A stretch of 41,401 bases of DNA from Paracoccaceae bacterium (GTDB taxonomy: Bacteria; Pseudomonadota; Alphaproteobacteria; Rhodobacterales; Rhodobacteraceae), in assembly GCA_027489355.1 (NCBI GenBank), contig JAIXZY010000048.1, positions 1 to 41,401 of the forward strand, in the 5' to 3' direction. Below are positions 25,499 through 34,375 of this stretch, piece after piece. A model generated the notes under the pieces. It saw only the letters and a program-made list of their open reading frames with translations, was not told the DNA's origin and ran no database searches. How positions within the stretch are numbered: the stretch's first letter is position 1; each line of letters begins with the position of its first letter. Both the position numbers and the translations under genes were made by a program.

Positions 25499-26568
25499 TG
25501 CTTTACGTCAATCTGACCGCTCTGCTGTTCCTTCTCCGCTTTGGTCTTGCTGGCCGGGCTCGTCTGCGTGGCCAGCTTTACTATGTCATTCTGATTGCGC
25601 TTTTTCTGTTTTCGGCCTTCCGCTACCGGGTCGGCTGCGACTGGCCGGGGTACTTCATCCAGTACAGTAGTGCTGCCGACTTTGACTGGTCGACGCTGAC
25701 AACGATCCGCGAACCAATCTGGTGGGCCATTCTGGCCTGGATCGCGTCCAACAATCTGCCCTATCCAATCGCAAATGTAGTAACGAGCCTGATCTTCTTT
25801 GCCGGGATACATGTCCTCGCACGGAGACAGCCTGATCCCCTGGCTTTCCTTGTCCTGCTGTTCCCGGTTCTGATCATCAACATGCCGATGTCCGGCATTC
25901 GTCAGGCGGCGGCGATCGGGCTGCTCTGCATGGCGTTCGTCGCCTTCATCGACCGGCGACCCGTACAATTTGCCGCCTGGGTAGCAATTGCGACTGGCTT
26001 TCATGCCAGCTCCTTCGTGGTCATGCTGCTGCTGCCTTTGGCAGGCGGCCGTTACACGCGCATGCGTCTGCTCATCTCCGCCTTGATCGCACTGCCGGGA
26101 GCCGTGTTTCTTACCTCGAGCGAAGCCGCTGAACTGGCCGTCAGCAGATACGTCGGCTCGGGAAACGACGCCGCGGGTGCGGCGTTCCGCATTGCTCTTC
26201 TGGGGCTGACGTCGCTTTATTTCTTCCTTTTCCTGCGCAGAAAATGGCAGCACGCATTTCCGCAGGACTACAGTATGGCAAGCGTCGGCGTTATCGGCGT
26301 GTCGCTGGCGGTCCTGATCCTTCCGCTTTCAACGGTCATCGCAGACCGGCTGGGGTATTTCCTGGTACCGATCCAGACTGTCATCTTCGCCAGGCTGCCC
26401 TTTCTCAATTTTCGCCTGAATCCAGCATTGCATTCGGCGCTTCCATATTTGGGGCTTCTTCTGGTTTTTACGGTCTGGGCGCAATATTCGAAACATTTCC
26501 AGCTTTGCTATATGCCGTATCAGACCTGGATCTTTGGATTTCCTGGAAGCGATCTGCTGGGCTACTGA
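25498..26568 (+). CDS. Wzy-type polysaccharide polymerase (EpsG family)
   Basis: A 356-residue membrane protein with about ten hydrophobic segments. It shows the EpsG-type hallmarks FSAFRYRVGCDWPGYFIQY (conserved Arg/Gly/Asp/Tyr after the second segment) and MPMSGIRQAAAIGLLCMAFV (conserved R-Q before a helix). It would polymerise flipped repeat units on the periplasmic side. The start overlaps the upstream stop (TGATG). Poor primary-sequence conservation is normal for Wzy; the call rests on these motifs, the topology and position in the cluster. Confidence 0.87.
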   Translation: MLYVNLTALLFLLRFGLAGRARLRGQLYYVILIALFLFSAFRYRVGCDWPGYFIQYSSAADFDWSTLTTIREPIWWAILAWIASNNLPYPIANVVTSLIFFAGIHVLARRQPDPLAFLVLLFPVLIINMPMSGIRQAAAIGLLCMAFVAFIDRRPVQFAAWVAIATGFHASSFVVMLLLPLAGGRYTRMRLLISALIALPGAVFLTSSEAAELAVSRYVGSGNDAAGAAFRIALLGLTSLYFFLFLRRKWQHAFPQDYSMASVGVIGVSLAVLILPLSTVIADRLGYFLVPIQTVIFARLPFLNFRLNPALHSALPYLGLLLVFTVWAQYSKHFQLCYMPYQTWIFGFPGSDLLGY

Positions 26569-26650
26569 TTGTTGCCCCGAGAAATAAGGGAAGAAGCGTG
26601 CATGGTGACACCCCGCATGGATATGGGTGGACAAAGTCCAGTTGAACCGG

Positions 26651-26674
26651 ACGGAGGGGCTGGTGCCTCTCCGT
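26651..26674 (+). promoter_or_regulatory. Stable hairpin in the rmlB leader
   Basis: ACGGAGGGGC-TGGT-GCCTCTCCGT forms a ten-pair stem with one G-T pair in the 152-base gap between wzy and rmlB. There is no T-run after it, so it may be an RNA-processing or stabilising hairpin or a weak pause/terminator. It also falls inside a 40-codon ORF (26602-26724) that ends in an ATGA overlap with rmlB, which I regard as doubtful because of its poor third-position GC. Confidence 0.5.
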
Positions 26675-26720
26675 TGGCTGCGGACCGAGAAATTCGCGAT
26701 CAAGCAGAAGGTGCGTCGAT

Positions 26721-27779
26721 ATGAAGATCCTGGTGACCGGCGGCGCCGGGTTCATCGGCTCGGCCGTTGTGCGGCTGGCTGTGGCACAGGGACATGAGGT
26801 GGTGAACCTGGATGCCCTGACCTATGCCGCGTGCCCGGCAAACGTGGCGCAGGTGGCCGATAGCCCGAGATACAGGTTTGAACACGTAGATATCCGCGAC
26901 TGGGATCGTCTGGTCCAGGTGTTCCGTAAGCAGCGACCCGACATCGTCATGCACCTTGCAGCGGAATCGCATGTGGACAGGTCGATCGACGGGCCACGCG
27001 ACTTCATCGAGACCAATATCGCGGGCACCTTCAACCTTCTGGAGGCCGCACGCCGGAATTGGGAGGATCGCGGCAGGCCGGCCAGTTTCCGCTTCCACCA
27101 CGTTTCCACCGACGAAGTCTTCGGCTCCTTGCCGGCCGATCCGGACAAACGCTTCACCGAGAGCACACCCTACGATCCGCGCAGCCCTTATTCGGCATCG
27201 AAGGCGGCTTCCGACCATCTGGTGCGGGCTTGGCACGAAACCTACCGTTTGCCTGTCGTGCTCAGCAATTGCTCGAACAACTATGGTCCCTATCATTTCC
27301 CTGAAAAGCTGATCCCGGTGGTGATCCTGAATGCGCTGCAGGGGAAGCCGCTGCCCATCTACGGCGATGGCAGCAATGTGCGTGACTGGCTTTATGTGGA
27401 CGATCACGCCGAAGCCCTGCTGTTGGTGGCCACCAAGGGCCAGGTCGGACGCAGTTACAACATCGGGGGCGGGAACGAGCGATCCAATCTTCAGCTTGTG
27501 CAGACGATCTGCGGAATCCTGGATCGGCTCCGCCCAAGACTGGAAGGCAGCCATGCCCAGCTGATTACATTCGTCCGGGACCGACCCGGTCACGATGCAC
27601 GCTATGCCATCGATGCCTCCCGCATCATGTCCGAGCTCGGGTGGCGCCCAAAGGTTAGCGTGGAAGAAGGGCTGGAGCGCACCGTCCTTTGGTTTCTCAA
27701 GAACGAGGACTGGTGGCGCCCATTGATGGAGCGGCGCGGAGTGGGTCAGCGACTGGGAACAGAAGCATGCTCGGCATGA
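26721..27779 (+). CDS. rmlB: dTDP-glucose 4,6-dehydratase
   Basis: A 352-residue short-chain dehydrogenase-type enzyme converting dTDP-Glc to dTDP-4-keto-6-deoxyglucose. Clear RmlB signatures: [43 protein letters not shown] (the TDE catalytic motif), [15 protein letters not shown] (Tyr157, Lys161), [14 protein letters not shown] and [15 protein letters not shown]. Length normal. The product would be the substrate of the ketoisomerase encoded at 17627. No rmlC or rmlD follows. Confidence 0.97.
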   Translation: MKILVTGGAGFIGSAVVRLAVAQGHEVVNLDALTYAACPANVAQVADSPRYRFEHVDIRDWDRLVQVFRKQRPDIVMHLAAESHVDRSIDGPRDFIETNIAGTFNLLEAARRNWEDRGRPASFRFHHVSTDEVFGSLPADPDKRFTESTPYDPRSPYSASKAASDHLVRAWHETYRLPVVLSNCSNNYGPYHFPEKLIPVVILNALQGKPLPIYGDGSNVRDWLYVDDHAEALLLVATKGQVGRSYNIGGGNERSNLQLVQTICGILDRLRPRLEGSHAQLITFVRDRPGHDARYAIDASRIMSELGWRPKVSVEEGLERTVLWFLKNEDWWRPLMERRGVGQRLGTEACSA

Positions 27780-27865
27780 GTAGCCGAATTGGTCAATCCA
27801 GGCGACCGCTGACGTTGGGACAAGCGGCCCACGAGCAAACATTCTGAAGGGACTGAGACCAGCAT

Positions 27866-28732
27866 ATGACACAACGCAAGGGCATAATCCTGGCGGGGGG
27901 GTCGGGAACGCGACTTTATCCGATCACGCTGAGCATCTCGAAGCAGTTGCTGCCGATCTATGACAAGCCCATGATCTACTATCCGCTGTCCGTGCTGATG
28001 CTGGCAGGGATTAGGGACATTCTGGTCATCACCACCCCGCACGACCAGGACCAGTTCCGGCGCACCCTTGGCGATGGTAGCCAGTGGGGCCTGTCGCTCA
28101 CCTACAAGGTCCAGCCCAGCCCGGACGGGCTCGCCCAGGCCTTTCTTCTGGGCGAGGACTTCCTGGCGGGGGCGCCCTCGGCCATGGTCCTTGGCGACAA
28201 TATCTTTTTCGGCCAGGGCCTGCCGCAGCTGCTGAAGGACGCCGGAAACCCACAAGTCGGTGCGACCGTGTTCGGTTATCGCGTCTCTGACCCCGAGCGT
28301 TACGGCGTTGTTGATTTCGACCCGGAGGGCGGTGTCCGAACCATTCTGGAGAAACCGCCTGTGCCGCCGTCGAACTATGCCGTGACCGGTCTGTACTTCG
28401 TGGACGGCAGTGCGCCGGAACGCGCGCGGTCTGTGCGCCCCTCTGCGCGCGGTGAGCTGGAGATCACGAGCCTTCTGGAAAGCTACCTGCGGGACGGTTT
28501 GCTGAACGTGCAAAGGATGGGCCGCGGCTATGCGTGGTTGGATACCGGAACGCACGCCAGCCTGCTGGATGCAGGAAACTTTGTCCGCACTCTGACCGAA
28601 CGCCAGGGGCAGCAAGTCGGCTCGCCGGACGAAGTGGCGTTTCAGATGGGCTGGATCGATCGCGCACGGCTGCAGGACCGGGCAACCCAGTTCGGGAAAA
28701 ACGATTACGGTGCCTACCTTGCGCGCCTGTGA
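27866..28732 (+). CDS. rmlA: Glucose-1-phosphate thymidylyltransferase
   Basis: A 288-residue nucleotidyltransferase forming dTDP-glucose. The N-terminus carries KGIILAGGSGTRLYPITLSI, then SKQLLPIYDKPMIYYPLSVL, with MVLGDNIFFGQGL, ERYGVVDFD and RGYAWLDTGTHASLLDAGNF, all diagnostic of RmlA. The ATG lies 86 bases after rmlB; the gap shows no clear signal. With rmlB it supplies the dTDP-sugar used for the predicted 3-acetamido-3,6-dideoxyhexose. Confidence 0.97.
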   Translation: MTQRKGIILAGGSGTRLYPITLSISKQLLPIYDKPMIYYPLSVLMLAGIRDILVITTPHDQDQFRRTLGDGSQWGLSLTYKVQPSPDGLAQAFLLGEDFLAGAPSAMVLGDNIFFGQGLPQLLKDAGNPQVGATVFGYRVSDPERYGVVDFDPEGGVRTILEKPPVPPSNYAVTGLYFVDGSAPERARSVRPSARGELEITSLLESYLRDGLLNVQRMGRGYAWLDTGTHASLLDAGNFVRTLTERQGQQVGSPDEVAFQMGWIDRARLQDRATQFGKNDYGAYLARL

Positions 28733-28795
28733 CGCCCGGACGGCGCAGCAACGCGGGCATCTGCTGAGCCTGCAAAGCGGGCGAAAGGGCTTGGC

Positions 28796-29113
28796 ATGAG
28801 GAAAACAGCTCTCTCAACAGCCGCACTGGGGGCAGAAGTCTCTCTGACAGAATTCGCGGCGTTGTTTGCCACATGGTATGACCTTCTCGAGTCCTTTCGC
28901 GGCTTGCAGCAGGCCGGGTACGGGCGGTCCGATCAGGATCTGGCAGCGGACAGGTACTACCACAGATTCCTCGCAGCGGGGCTGGCGCTGCACGCCCAGG
29001 GTGGACGACCCGCGATCAGGGCCGCCGCCGATTTTCTCTGCGCAACCTTCCAGATCCCCGAACTCGCGCTCCAGCGGTTATGGGCCGGACTTCTTGACGG
29101 CGGTTGGCACTGA
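28796..29113 (+). CDS. Small protein of unknown function at the end of the EPS cluster
   Basis: A 105-residue protein of predicted all-helical character (VSLTEFAALFATWYDLLES, AADRYYHRFLAAGLALHAQG, AADFLCATFQIPELALQRLW). No signal peptide, transmembrane segment or recognised motif. AAAGGG about 7 bases before the ATG supports translation, and codon use resembles its neighbours. It lies 63 bases after rmlA on the same strand and is the last gene before a convergent signalling block. The function is unknown; by position it may be an EPS accessory factor. Confidence 0.65.
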   Translation: MRKTALSTAALGAEVSLTEFAALFATWYDLLESFRGLQQAGYGRSDQDLAADRYYHRFLAAGLALHAQGGRPAIRAAADFLCATFQIPELALQRLWAGLLDGGWH

Positions 29114-29341
29114 CGCAGCGTCCACGACAGATCGACCAGCAATCTTTCAGCACCCCCGTCATACTTTCGGACCGGTTCGCAGGAAGGGCGACGGACCAGC
29201 CGCGACCGCAGGCTGGGCAAGCCTCTTCACATCATCCCACACGGTGGATTCTGTCGATTCAACACCTTAAGTCGCCAGTCCTGCCTAGCGCCCCGGCGGT
29301 TTCAGCGTCATGGCGAAGGGCCATCCCAAGACAGGGCCGGC

Positions 29342-29980
29342 TCAGAACATGCACAATTCCCGCGCTCTGATGGCGGCGCTGGTGCGGTTGGGGACGCCGA
29401 GTTTCCGACAGATGGCGCGCATATGCATCTTGACGCGAACTTCCGTGGATCCGCATCGACGCGCAATTTCCTTGTTGGGAAGCCCCGCAACCACGAGGCG
29501 CAGCACTTCTGTTTCCGCCGTGGTCAGCGCGGATCTGGCGCCGCTGGGTCCGTCCTCACGGCTTGGCCTCGCCTCATCCCCCAGAAGGGAAGCGGGCAGA
29601 TAAGTTTCCCCCAGGGCAATGAAATTCAGGGCGCTCATCAGGGTCGCAAGCCGCATGTTCTTGGGAATATAGCCTTTTGCACCCCTTGCCATCGCCTGCA
29701 CGACGATTTCCCGCGGCGCATTGCCGGAAATCAACGCCAAGGACTTGACGCCGGGCAGGGCGACGGCCTTTTCGATGGATTTGATCCCTTCCATGTCCGG
29801 CATGTAAAGGTCCAAGAGCAGGATATCGATCGGCCCATTCTCGCTGACAGATTTCTGCGCGGACCTGAATGAGTCCGAGACCAGCACCTCGTGCGGCGAG
29901 TTGGCCCGGATGACCTCGGCCAAGGCATCCCGGATCAGCACATGATCATCTGCGATCAGAATCTTCAGTCGGTCGGTCAT
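29342..29980 (-). CDS. LuxR/NarL-family response regulator
   Basis: A 212-residue two-domain regulator. Receiver residues: Asp11/Asp12 (ILIADDH), phospho-acceptor Asp57 (ILLLDLYMPDMEG), switch Ser85 and Lys107 (GYIPK). The C-terminal HTH of LuxR type is LTTAETEVLRLVVAGLPNKE followed by KMHMRAICRKLGVPNRT. The start at 29980 gives the normal receiver N-terminus; a GTG at 30061 would add 27 residues unlike the family. It is a clear paralogue of the regulator at 30403, sharing the end of the HTH almost exactly. The hybrid kinase at 31763 is its probable phosphate source through the Hpt domain (inference). Confidence 0.92.
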   Translation of the reverse strand: MTDRLKILIADDHVLIRDALAEVIRANSPHEVLVSDSFRSAQKSVSENGPIDILLLDLYMPDMEGIKSIEKAVALPGVKSLALISGNAPREIVVQAMARGAKGYIPKNMRLATLMSALNFIALGETYLPASLLGDEARPSREDGPSGARSALTTAETEVLRLVVAGLPNKEIARRCGSTEVRVKMHMRAICRKLGVPNRTSAAIRARELCMF

Positions 29981-30402
29981 GACCTGGGGTCCGGGCGGTG
30001 AAGGTCCCTGTTCTTGTGCGCAACCCGTTTCACATGCGTCATCAATGTCACCTGCATTCACCTTCTGTGGGGTTGAGCCGGGCGCAGCGGAAATTGCGCG
30101 ACGTCCGAAGATACTGGTACACGAACAATTCGAACGGCTTATGCCTTAAGGGTGTAAGGCTTGAGTGGTAAGTGACCCTTTCGGATAACCACGCGTATCG
30201 ATCGCGCAGGGCGGTATCCTTTGACACCATGACCCTGAGGGCGCACGGGCATCACCGGCCTCAGGCCCGCAATTTCCCTTTCAGGACCGGCGCTTGCGCC
30301 TTCCCAAGCGGACATGTCCCGGATACCGGGCGCGATTGGTGCTGCCCCTCCTTCGTTGAACCCGACGGGGACTAACTCTGCCGCTCAGTTTTCCCGGGGT
30401 TC
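29981..30402. other. Upstream region of the first LuxR-type regulator
   Basis: About 420 bases between two minus-strand regulator genes with no convincing ORF. It contains an inverted repeat GCCTTA-AGGGTG-TAAGGC at 30143-30160, about 160 bases upstream of the regulator start, which could be a binding site for a dimeric regulator or a weak hairpin. No promoter could be fixed. The distance suggests the two regulator genes are transcribed separately. Confidence 0.5.
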
Positions 30403-31035
30403 CTAAAGCAGTCCGTCCGCCCTGCCGACGATTGCCGCGTGCGTCCGGTTTCTCGCGCCAAGCTTTCGGCAGATCGCGCGGACATGCATCTTCACCGTGG
30501 ACTCGTTCATCTCCAGGCGGAAGGCGATTTCCTTGTTGGCCAGTCCCTCGCCAAGAAGCCGCAGGACCGACAGTTCAATTTGCGACAGGCGCGGCTCCCC
30601 CGCCTGCACGGCATCGGGCTGCCCGTAGGTGAGGCCGCCAGGAATGAAGGTCTCGCCCACCGCGACAAGCCGTATCGCACTTGTCAACGCTCGCAGCGGC
30701 AGTGTCTTCGGAATATAGCCACGGGCGCCCGCCTGGATGGCCTTTTCAACGAAACCTGCCGACGCGGATCCCGAGAACAGAGCAACCGCGCCGTTGCCGT
30801 TGGCCCGCACCACCCTGGCCACGTCGCTGATCCCCATGAGCCCGGGCAGGACGACATCCAGCAGCACGACATCGAAGCCGCGCGCTTCCTCGATCCTTGC
30901 GATCCCATCGGCCAGGTCGCCGGAAACGGTGACCGAGAACCCCCCATCGGCCAACAGGTAGGACTTGACCAATTCCACTATCAGACTGTGATCGTCGACG
31001 ATCAGAACCGTGATCACTGCAGGGTCTTTATGCAC
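30403..31035 (-). CDS. LuxR/NarL-family response regulator (paralogue)
   Basis: A 210-residue regulator with Asp14/Asp15 (VLIVDDHSL), acceptor Asp60 (VVLLDVVLPGLMG), Ser in ALFSGSASAG and the lysine in ARGYIPKTLPLRAL. The LuxR-type HTH reads LSQIELSVLRLLGEGLANKE and TVKMHVRAICRKLGARNRT. GTG start; no better in-frame start is seen. Transcribed away from the periplasmic protein/kinase operon that begins at 31253, sharing a 217-base divergent promoter region, a typical arrangement for partner regulator and kinase. Confidence 0.92.
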   Translation of the reverse strand: MHKDPAVITVLIVDDHSLIVELVKSYLLADGGFSVTVSGDLADGIARIEEARGFDVVLLDVVLPGLMGISDVARVVRANGNGAVALFSGSASAGFVEKAIQAGARGYIPKTLPLRALTSAIRLVAVGETFIPGGLTYGQPDAVQAGEPRLSQIELSVLRLLGEGLANKEIAFRLEMNESTVKMHVRAICRKLGARNRTHAAIVGRADGLL

Positions 31036-31178
31036 TTGGCCGTCTTGCCTGTTCTACGAAGTGGATGAAGCGCAGGCCGGCAAGTGGACGTACCTACCAG
31101 GATACTGCGCGTTGAGTCCGGACACCTAGTGCGAGCTACCGTTACGCACAGCCGAAAACTCGTCATGCGTCACACATC

Positions 31179-31192
31179 CTATCGAAAGATAG
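31179..31192. promoter_or_regulatory. Dyad CTATC-GAAA-GATAG in the divergent signalling promoter
   Basis: Five-base inverted repeat with a GAAA centre, extendable to CAT..ATG on both sides with one mismatch. It lies about 60 bases upstream of the 31253 start and about 145 bases upstream of the regulator at 31035. AAAGATAGC within it is also found on the coding strand upstream of the outer-membrane protein gene (36532-36524). It is a candidate operator for the local LuxR-type regulators; unproven. Confidence 0.4.
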
Positions 31193-31252
31193 CATGCCCC
31201 ATCCGGGTGGTCGATATATGAAGCTAACCTGCGCAACATTTGGAGCGGCAGA

Positions 31253-31759
31253 ATGCAACCACGGATTGTTTTGTCGCGTCTTGCACTGTGTCTCGCCGCC
31301 ATCGGCTTCTTCCTTTCCGCGTCTCACGTCGCCAAAGCCCAGGATCCTTCGGAAGTTCTTCTCGAACTGGTGCCGGCCGAAGGCATGCACATCCAACTGA
31401 CACGGGCAGAACTGGAGGCTTTGCCACAGGTCGAGTTCGAGACCAGAACGAACTGGACGGAAGGGTCGGCGCGCTACAGCGGGCCGAGGCTTAGCGAGGT
31501 GCTGGCACTGGCCGGGCTGTCGGACGTTGCTGTCCTGGCCAAGGCGGCGAACGACTACAATGTGACGGTGACCCCTGATCTGATCGGGCCCGAATATCCC
31601 ATCATCGCCCTCCGCATCGACGGCAAGCCCTTCGGCCCGCGCGAGCTGGGTCCCCTGTGGATCATCTATCCCTACGACCTTGGTGCCGAATACCGTTCGG
31701 AGAGGGTTTTCGCGGCCAGTGTCTGGAACCTGATCAGCCTCGCTCGCGCCAAGGATTGA
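31253..31759 (+). CDS. Periplasmic protein with molybdopterin-oxidoreductase-like fold
   Basis: A 168-residue protein with a Sec signal peptide (SRLALCLAAIGFFLSASHVA, cleavage near AKAQ). The mature part resembles the SUOX/YedY-type molybdopterin-binding domain in miniature: ELEALPQVEFETRTNW, YSGPRLSEVLALAGL, AANDYNVTVTPDLIG and GPLWIIYPYDL. It has no cysteine in the mature region, so the usual Mo ligand is absent and it is probably a binding or sensing protein, not an enzyme. It ends 3 bases before the histidine kinase start, implying a periplasmic input partner for that kinase (inference). Confidence 0.8.
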   Translation: MQPRIVLSRLALCLAAIGFFLSASHVAKAQDPSEVLLELVPAEGMHIQLTRAELEALPQVEFETRTNWTEGSARYSGPRLSEVLALAGLSDVAVLAKAANDYNVTVTPDLIGPEYPIIALRIDGKPFGPRELGPLWIIYPYDLGAEYRSERVFAASVWNLISLARAKD

Positions 31760-31762
31760 CCC

Positions 31763-34375
31763 TTGCAGTTGTACCAGCTCACCAACCAGGCTGGTCCTGT
31801 CCGCTTCCTTGCGCACTCTCGAACGCTGCTGTTGGGTGTGATTGCGCTGATCATGCTGATGCTGCCGGTGGTCCTGAACCGGGCAGTCCGGCTGAGCGAA
31901 GAGATGGAGGCTGCCCGATCGGACGTCACTGATGACCATACCTGGGCCATCGCGCAGCTTGAGGTGGAATACCTGAAGCTGGCCATCGCCGTCGGTGACC
32001 TTGGGTCCCCTGAATCGGGATCCCTTTCCGGCGAGGAGATCCGCCTGCGGTCGCCGGATCTCATGCATCGGTTCGATATCTTCTATGCACGGGTGGGAAC
32101 GGTCGCCAATCAGGTCCGGACCTGGTCACGCCAGTCGGATCGCTGGACCAAGAGCATGGGGATTCTGGGCAGGCTCACTGATCGCCGGAACCTTCTTGCC
32201 GACATGCTGGACCGGTCCGTGAAGCCGGGCGGAACAATTCGCCTTGACGCCCTGGAGACGGCCATGGCGAGCCTGGCACAAGATGTCCGCGAACTTAGTG
32301 TCTCGGCGGTGGCAAACCTGTCCGCCCATGCAACCGCGCAGCGTCTCCACTATATCGGCGAACAGAGAAACCTCCTGATCCAGAGCGTGGCGATGGTGTT
32401 CGTCATGGCAGCGATCAGCGTGGGGGCTCTGGTCCTGTACCGTCAGGTCGGCATCCGCGCGGCTGCAGAACGGCGGCTTAGCGAAAACCTGTTTCGCGTC
32501 TTCGATGCCAAGCCGGTTGCAATCCTGATCACCGACGCTGGCGGCCGCATTCGCTGGCAGAATGCGGCTGCGGCCACGCTACTTGGCGATGCACTGACCC
32601 CCGAGGACGATCTTCATACGCTTGACCACTACTTTCCGGGCCTCCAGCGCATGGCGCGGGAAGGCCGCACACATCCTTTGGCCGCCGGAGATCACCCGTT
32701 ACAGCAAGGCACGTTCCGCGATGTGATCCGCCGGGCAGACCGCGGGACCGTTGCGGTTGAAGTGACCCAGATCCAGCTGATGGCGGAAGGCGGGGAAACC
32801 ACGAACGCACTTTTCGTTCGAGACATCTCGGAAGTGCAGTTCGCGTTGCGGGCATTGCGCAGGGAACGCCGCAGCGCCGAAACCGAGGCCGAGCGCTACC
32901 AGCGTTTCCTTGCCGTGATGAGCCACGAAATCCGCTCGCCTCTGCACGCCATCATGGCAGCCCTGGACCTTGCGCGACAGCGACCCGAGGCTGCGGGGCT
33001 GGCCGATCTCCACGGCATCGCGATGGACGCCGCGCGCATCGTGCTACAGGAGGCTGACGCTGTCCTGGAGAACGGCCGGGCAGAGCACGAAATGCACGCG
33101 GCCGAGCCGGGGGTCTTCTCGCCCGCCAAGATCGTTGCCGATCTGATCGACATGAATGGGCCGGCCGCACATGCCGCGGGCACCCGGCTTTCCGCCGAGA
33201 TCGGTCCAGGTGCCGATGGCAGCATCGTCGGGCTCCGCGCCTGTTTTTGGCACGCGGTCGCAAACCTGCTGAGCAATGCCGTCAAGTTCACCAGGAACGG
33301 CACGATCCAGGTTCGCCTCAGTCGGGCCGATGCAACGCTTCGGGTGGAGGTGTCGGACACCGGTCCAGGTGTGGCGCCCGAACGGCAGCAGGCGATCTTT
33401 CGTGACCACTACAGCCGCGATCCGGCGTCCGGAGCGCCAGGCGCGGGGGCCGGCCTTGGCCTGGGCCTTTTTGCCGAGGCGGTCCAGACCATGTCCGGGC
33501 AGTACGGCTTGGAAAGCGCCCCCGGGGTCGGCAGCACTTTCTGGTTCAGCTTTCCTGCCCCCCTTGTCGAACAAACACAATTGGTCGAAGCGATCGAGCC
33601 TCCCGCTTCGGGCGACCTTCCCACAGATCTGAACGTGCTTGTGGTGGACGATTCCCAGGTGAACCGCACCCTGATCCAGCAAATGTTCGCCTCGCTCGGC
33701 CTGAAGACCGACCTGTCCGAGTCGGGGATAGAGGCGGTGAAGATGGCGCAGGGGGACAGCTACGACCTGATCCTGATGGACCTGTCCATGCCGCAGATGG
33801 ACGGGTTCGCCGCGACGGCCGAAATCCGACGTGCTGGGGCGTCTCAGAATGCCGTCATCGTGGCCCTGACCGCAAACGTGCTGGCACGACACGTGGTCGA
33901 CAAGGCCGGATCCTGTTTCGATGGCTTCCTGCTGAAACCCCTGCGCCTTGATGAGCTGCGCGCGTGGCTTGCAGGAGGGCTGAAGCGCCCGTCTCAGCCT
34001 CGCGGTGATCTGGCCCCCGTCATCGATCACCCGATTGCTCAGGACATTGTGGATGCTTTGCCCAGACCCTCGATCGAGGCGCTTCTGAAAGCTTTCTTTG
34101 ATGAAGTCGATGATCTTGTCGCAAAGCTGGGCCTCGGCCAGGCGGACGAGGATCTGTCGGCCAAATTCCACAAGATTGCCGGATCGGCCGGAATGCTGGG
34201 AGCGGCCCGCCTGCGGGAGCTCTCTCTGGAGGGTGAGACGGCCTCCAAGACCGCAAAGCACCTCAATCCGACCTTCCAGGCGGCCTGGCTTCAGACGGTT
34301 TCCGAAACGTCGCGTGCTTGGTCCGTACTTCTGGAAAGCATGTCGAATGAGCCCCCTGCCGCACTCGAAAGATAG
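31763..34375 (+). CDS. Hybrid sensor histidine kinase (PAS-HisKA-HATPase-REC-Hpt)
   Basis: An 870-residue membrane kinase with a TTG start 3 bases after the previous stop. Transmembrane helix about residues 24-42 (LLLGVIALIMLMLPVV), a helical periplasmic domain of about 170 residues, a second helix about 212-232 (SVAMVFVMAAISVGALVLY), a PAS-like domain about 245-355 (FRVFDAKPVAILITDAGGRI), and HisKA with His388 in FLAVMSHEIRSPLHAIM. The ATPase carries the N box ANLLSNAVKFT and G boxes DTGPGVAPE and GAGLGLGLF. A receiver follows with Asp673 (LILMDLSMPQMDG), then a C-terminal Hpt with His803 (KFHKIAGSAGML). The complete internal phosphorelay implies transfer to a separate regulator, most simply the two LuxR-type proteins encoded upstream. 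Confidence 0.93.
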   Translation: MQLYQLTNQAGPVRFLAHSRTLLLGVIALIMLMLPVVLNRAVRLSEEMEAARSDVTDDHTWAIAQLEVEYLKLAIAVGDLGSPESGSLSGEEIRLRSPDLMHRFDIFYARVGTVANQVRTWSRQSDRWTKSMGILGRLTDRRNLLADMLDRSVKPGGTIRLDALETAMASLAQDVRELSVSAVANLSAHATAQRLHYIGEQRNLLIQSVAMVFVMAAISVGALVLYRQVGIRAAAERRLSENLFRVFDAKPVAILITDAGGRIRWQNAAAATLLGDALTPEDDLHTLDHYFPGLQRMAREGRTHPLAAGDHPLQQGTFRDVIRRADRGTVAVEVTQIQLMAEGGETTNALFVRDISEVQFALRALRRERRSAETEAERYQRFLAVMSHEIRSPLHAIMAALDLARQRPEAAGLADLHGIAMDAARIVLQEADAVLENGRAEHEMHAAEPGVFSPAKIVADLIDMNGPAAHAAGTRLSAEIGPGADGSIVGLRACFWHAVANLLSNAVKFTRNGTIQVRLSRADATLRVEVSDTGPGVAPERQQAIFRDHYSRDPASGAPGAGAGLGLGLFAEAVQTMSGQYGLESAPGVGSTFWFSFPAPLVEQTQLVEAIEPPASGDLPTDLNVLVVDDSQVNRTLIQQMFASLGLKTDLSESGIEAVKMAQGDSYDLILMDLSMPQMDGFAATAEIRRAGASQNAVIVALTANVLARHVVDKAGSCFDGFLLKPLRLDELRAWLAGGLKRPSQPRGDLAPVIDHPIAQDIVDALPRPSIEALLKAFFDEVDDLVAKLGLGQADEDLSAKFHKIAGSAGMLGAARLRELSLEGETASKTAKHLNPTFQAAWLQTVSETSRAWSVLLESMSNEPPAALER

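Noticed and set aside
26721-28732. Rhamnose biosynthesis as the purpose of rmlB and rmlA.
   Set aside because: rmlC and rmlD are absent and a complete ketoisomerase-aminotransferase pair for a 3-amino sugar lies in the same cluster.
31131-31146. Possible fourth ops-like site (AACGGTAGCTCG on the minus strand before the second regulator gene).
   Set aside because: Only CGGTAGC matches the core; seven bases are expected by chance in a window this long, and the downstream unit is a short single gene.
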